A stretch of DNA of 6,630 nt from Bacteroidota bacterium (GTDB taxonomy: Bacteria; Bacteroidota; Rhodothermia; Rhodothermales; Bin80). Positions 6,373 through 6,630 of this stretch are shown here, piece by piece. The notes below the pieces were generated by a model. It was not told the origin of the DNA and did not search any database. It saw nothing but the letters and a program-made list of their open reading frames with translations. The stretch's first letter is position 1. Each line of letters opens with the position of its first letter. The position numbers were made by a program, and so were the translations under genes. The stretch covers positions 1 through 6,630 of the forward strand of contig JAPPBZ010000052.1 in the NCBI GenBank assembly GCA_026702635.1, read 5' to 3'.

Positions 6373-6537
6373 TCAATCAGCGCTGTGTAGTGCCAGGGTT
6401 TACTACTGTGAAACTCTTGTCTCCTCGAAAAATGAGAGCCAATTCTATGGACCTATAGAGTTATTGGTTCCAAGGGCATTGTCTTCGAGTATCCAATCAC
6501 AATAGACATATTTTCCCGTCGCTTCACGTGTACATCC
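6373..6537 (-). promoter_or_regulatory. Intergenic region upstream of the epimerase-like gene
   Basis: 165 bp between the epimerase start and the stop of the partial gene at the right edge. Read on the minus strand it contains TTGGAA followed by TAGAAT with a 20-bp spacer, too long for a normal sigma-70 promoter. No strong promoter, operator or hairpin stands out. The gap is long enough for the epimerase gene to have its own promoter. Confidence 0.3.
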
Positions 6538-6630
6538 TCAGGACAGAATTCCCTGAATCACTCTGCCTCCTACATCTGTGAGACGAATGTCGTGCCCGCT
6601 GAACCGGTAGGTCAAATGTTCATGTTCCAG
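6538..6630 (-). CDS. Possible C-terminal end of an upstream gene, cut by the right edge
   Basis: A minus-strand frame enters from the right edge and runs 30 codons to TGA at 6538-6540, ending in HDIRLTDVGGRVIQGILS. The composition is protein-like, with alternating hydrophobic residues and a Gly-Gly turn, and the orientation matches the epimerase gene downstream. This is too short for a family call, and an open frame of this length can arise by chance. Confidence 0.42.
   Translation of the reverse strand: MEHEHLTYRFSGHDIRLTDVGGRVIQGILS

Noticed and set aside
6453..6470. A palindrome-like stretch CTATGGACCTATAG upstream of the epimerase-like gene
   Set aside because: Only the outer four bases of each arm pair; the inner positions mismatch, so it is too weak to call an operator.
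1..6630. CRISPR arrays, tRNA or rRNA genes, insertion sequences and attachment sites
   Set aside because: No regularly spaced repeats, cloverleaf-like sequence, transposase motif or terminal inverted repeats were seen on either strand.

Overview
The window holds five complete genes and parts of two more. The base composition is balanced and coding density is high. Every gene resembles bacterial catabolic families, and nothing looks like phage, plasmid or transposon. The mix (a secreted ThuA-like protein, a GlcD-type flavoprotein, a creatininase-family hydrolase, a Tm-1-like protein and a ketose-epimerase-like TIM barrel) is typical of environmental heterotrophs with many sugar and sugar-acid loci, such as Planctomycetota, Latescibacterota or Poribacteria-type lineages. 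That placement is inference only, since there is no taxonomic marker in the window. Most starts lack a clear Shine-Dalgarno sequence.

Layout. Positions 1-498 (minus) are the N-terminal part of an exported ThuA-like protein that runs off the left edge. Positions 499-758 form a divergent promoter region. Positions 759-5452 (plus) are a tight four-gene operon: a GlcD/AGPS-like FAD oxidoreductase, a GlcF/HdrB-like Fe-S protein with most of its family cysteines replaced, a Tm-1-like/UPF0261 protein and a creatininase-family metal hydrolase. The gaps between these genes are 7 bp, -1 bp (TAATG overlap) and 5 bp. The last operon gene converges on a sugar isomerase/epimerase at 5488-6372 (minus), and a 41-bp inverted repeat contains both stop codons. 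Positions 6373-6537 are intergenic. Positions 6538-6630 (minus) hold the probable last 30 codons of another gene entering from the right.

How the genes may work together (inference). The flavoprotein and Fe-S protein look like a GlcDF-type pair that oxidises a 2-hydroxy acid or sugar acid and passes on electrons. The creatininase-family enzyme could open a cyclic amide or lactone, or cleave an amide. The Tm-1-like protein is of unknown biochemistry but is translationally tied to the Fe-S gene. ThuA and the epimerase-like TIM barrel are often found in sugar-oxidation loci, so the whole region may degrade an oxidised or modified carbohydrate. The substrate cannot be read from the sequence. The most unusual element is the Fe-S protein: it appears to keep exactly one ferredoxin cluster while losing the CCG-domain cysteines.
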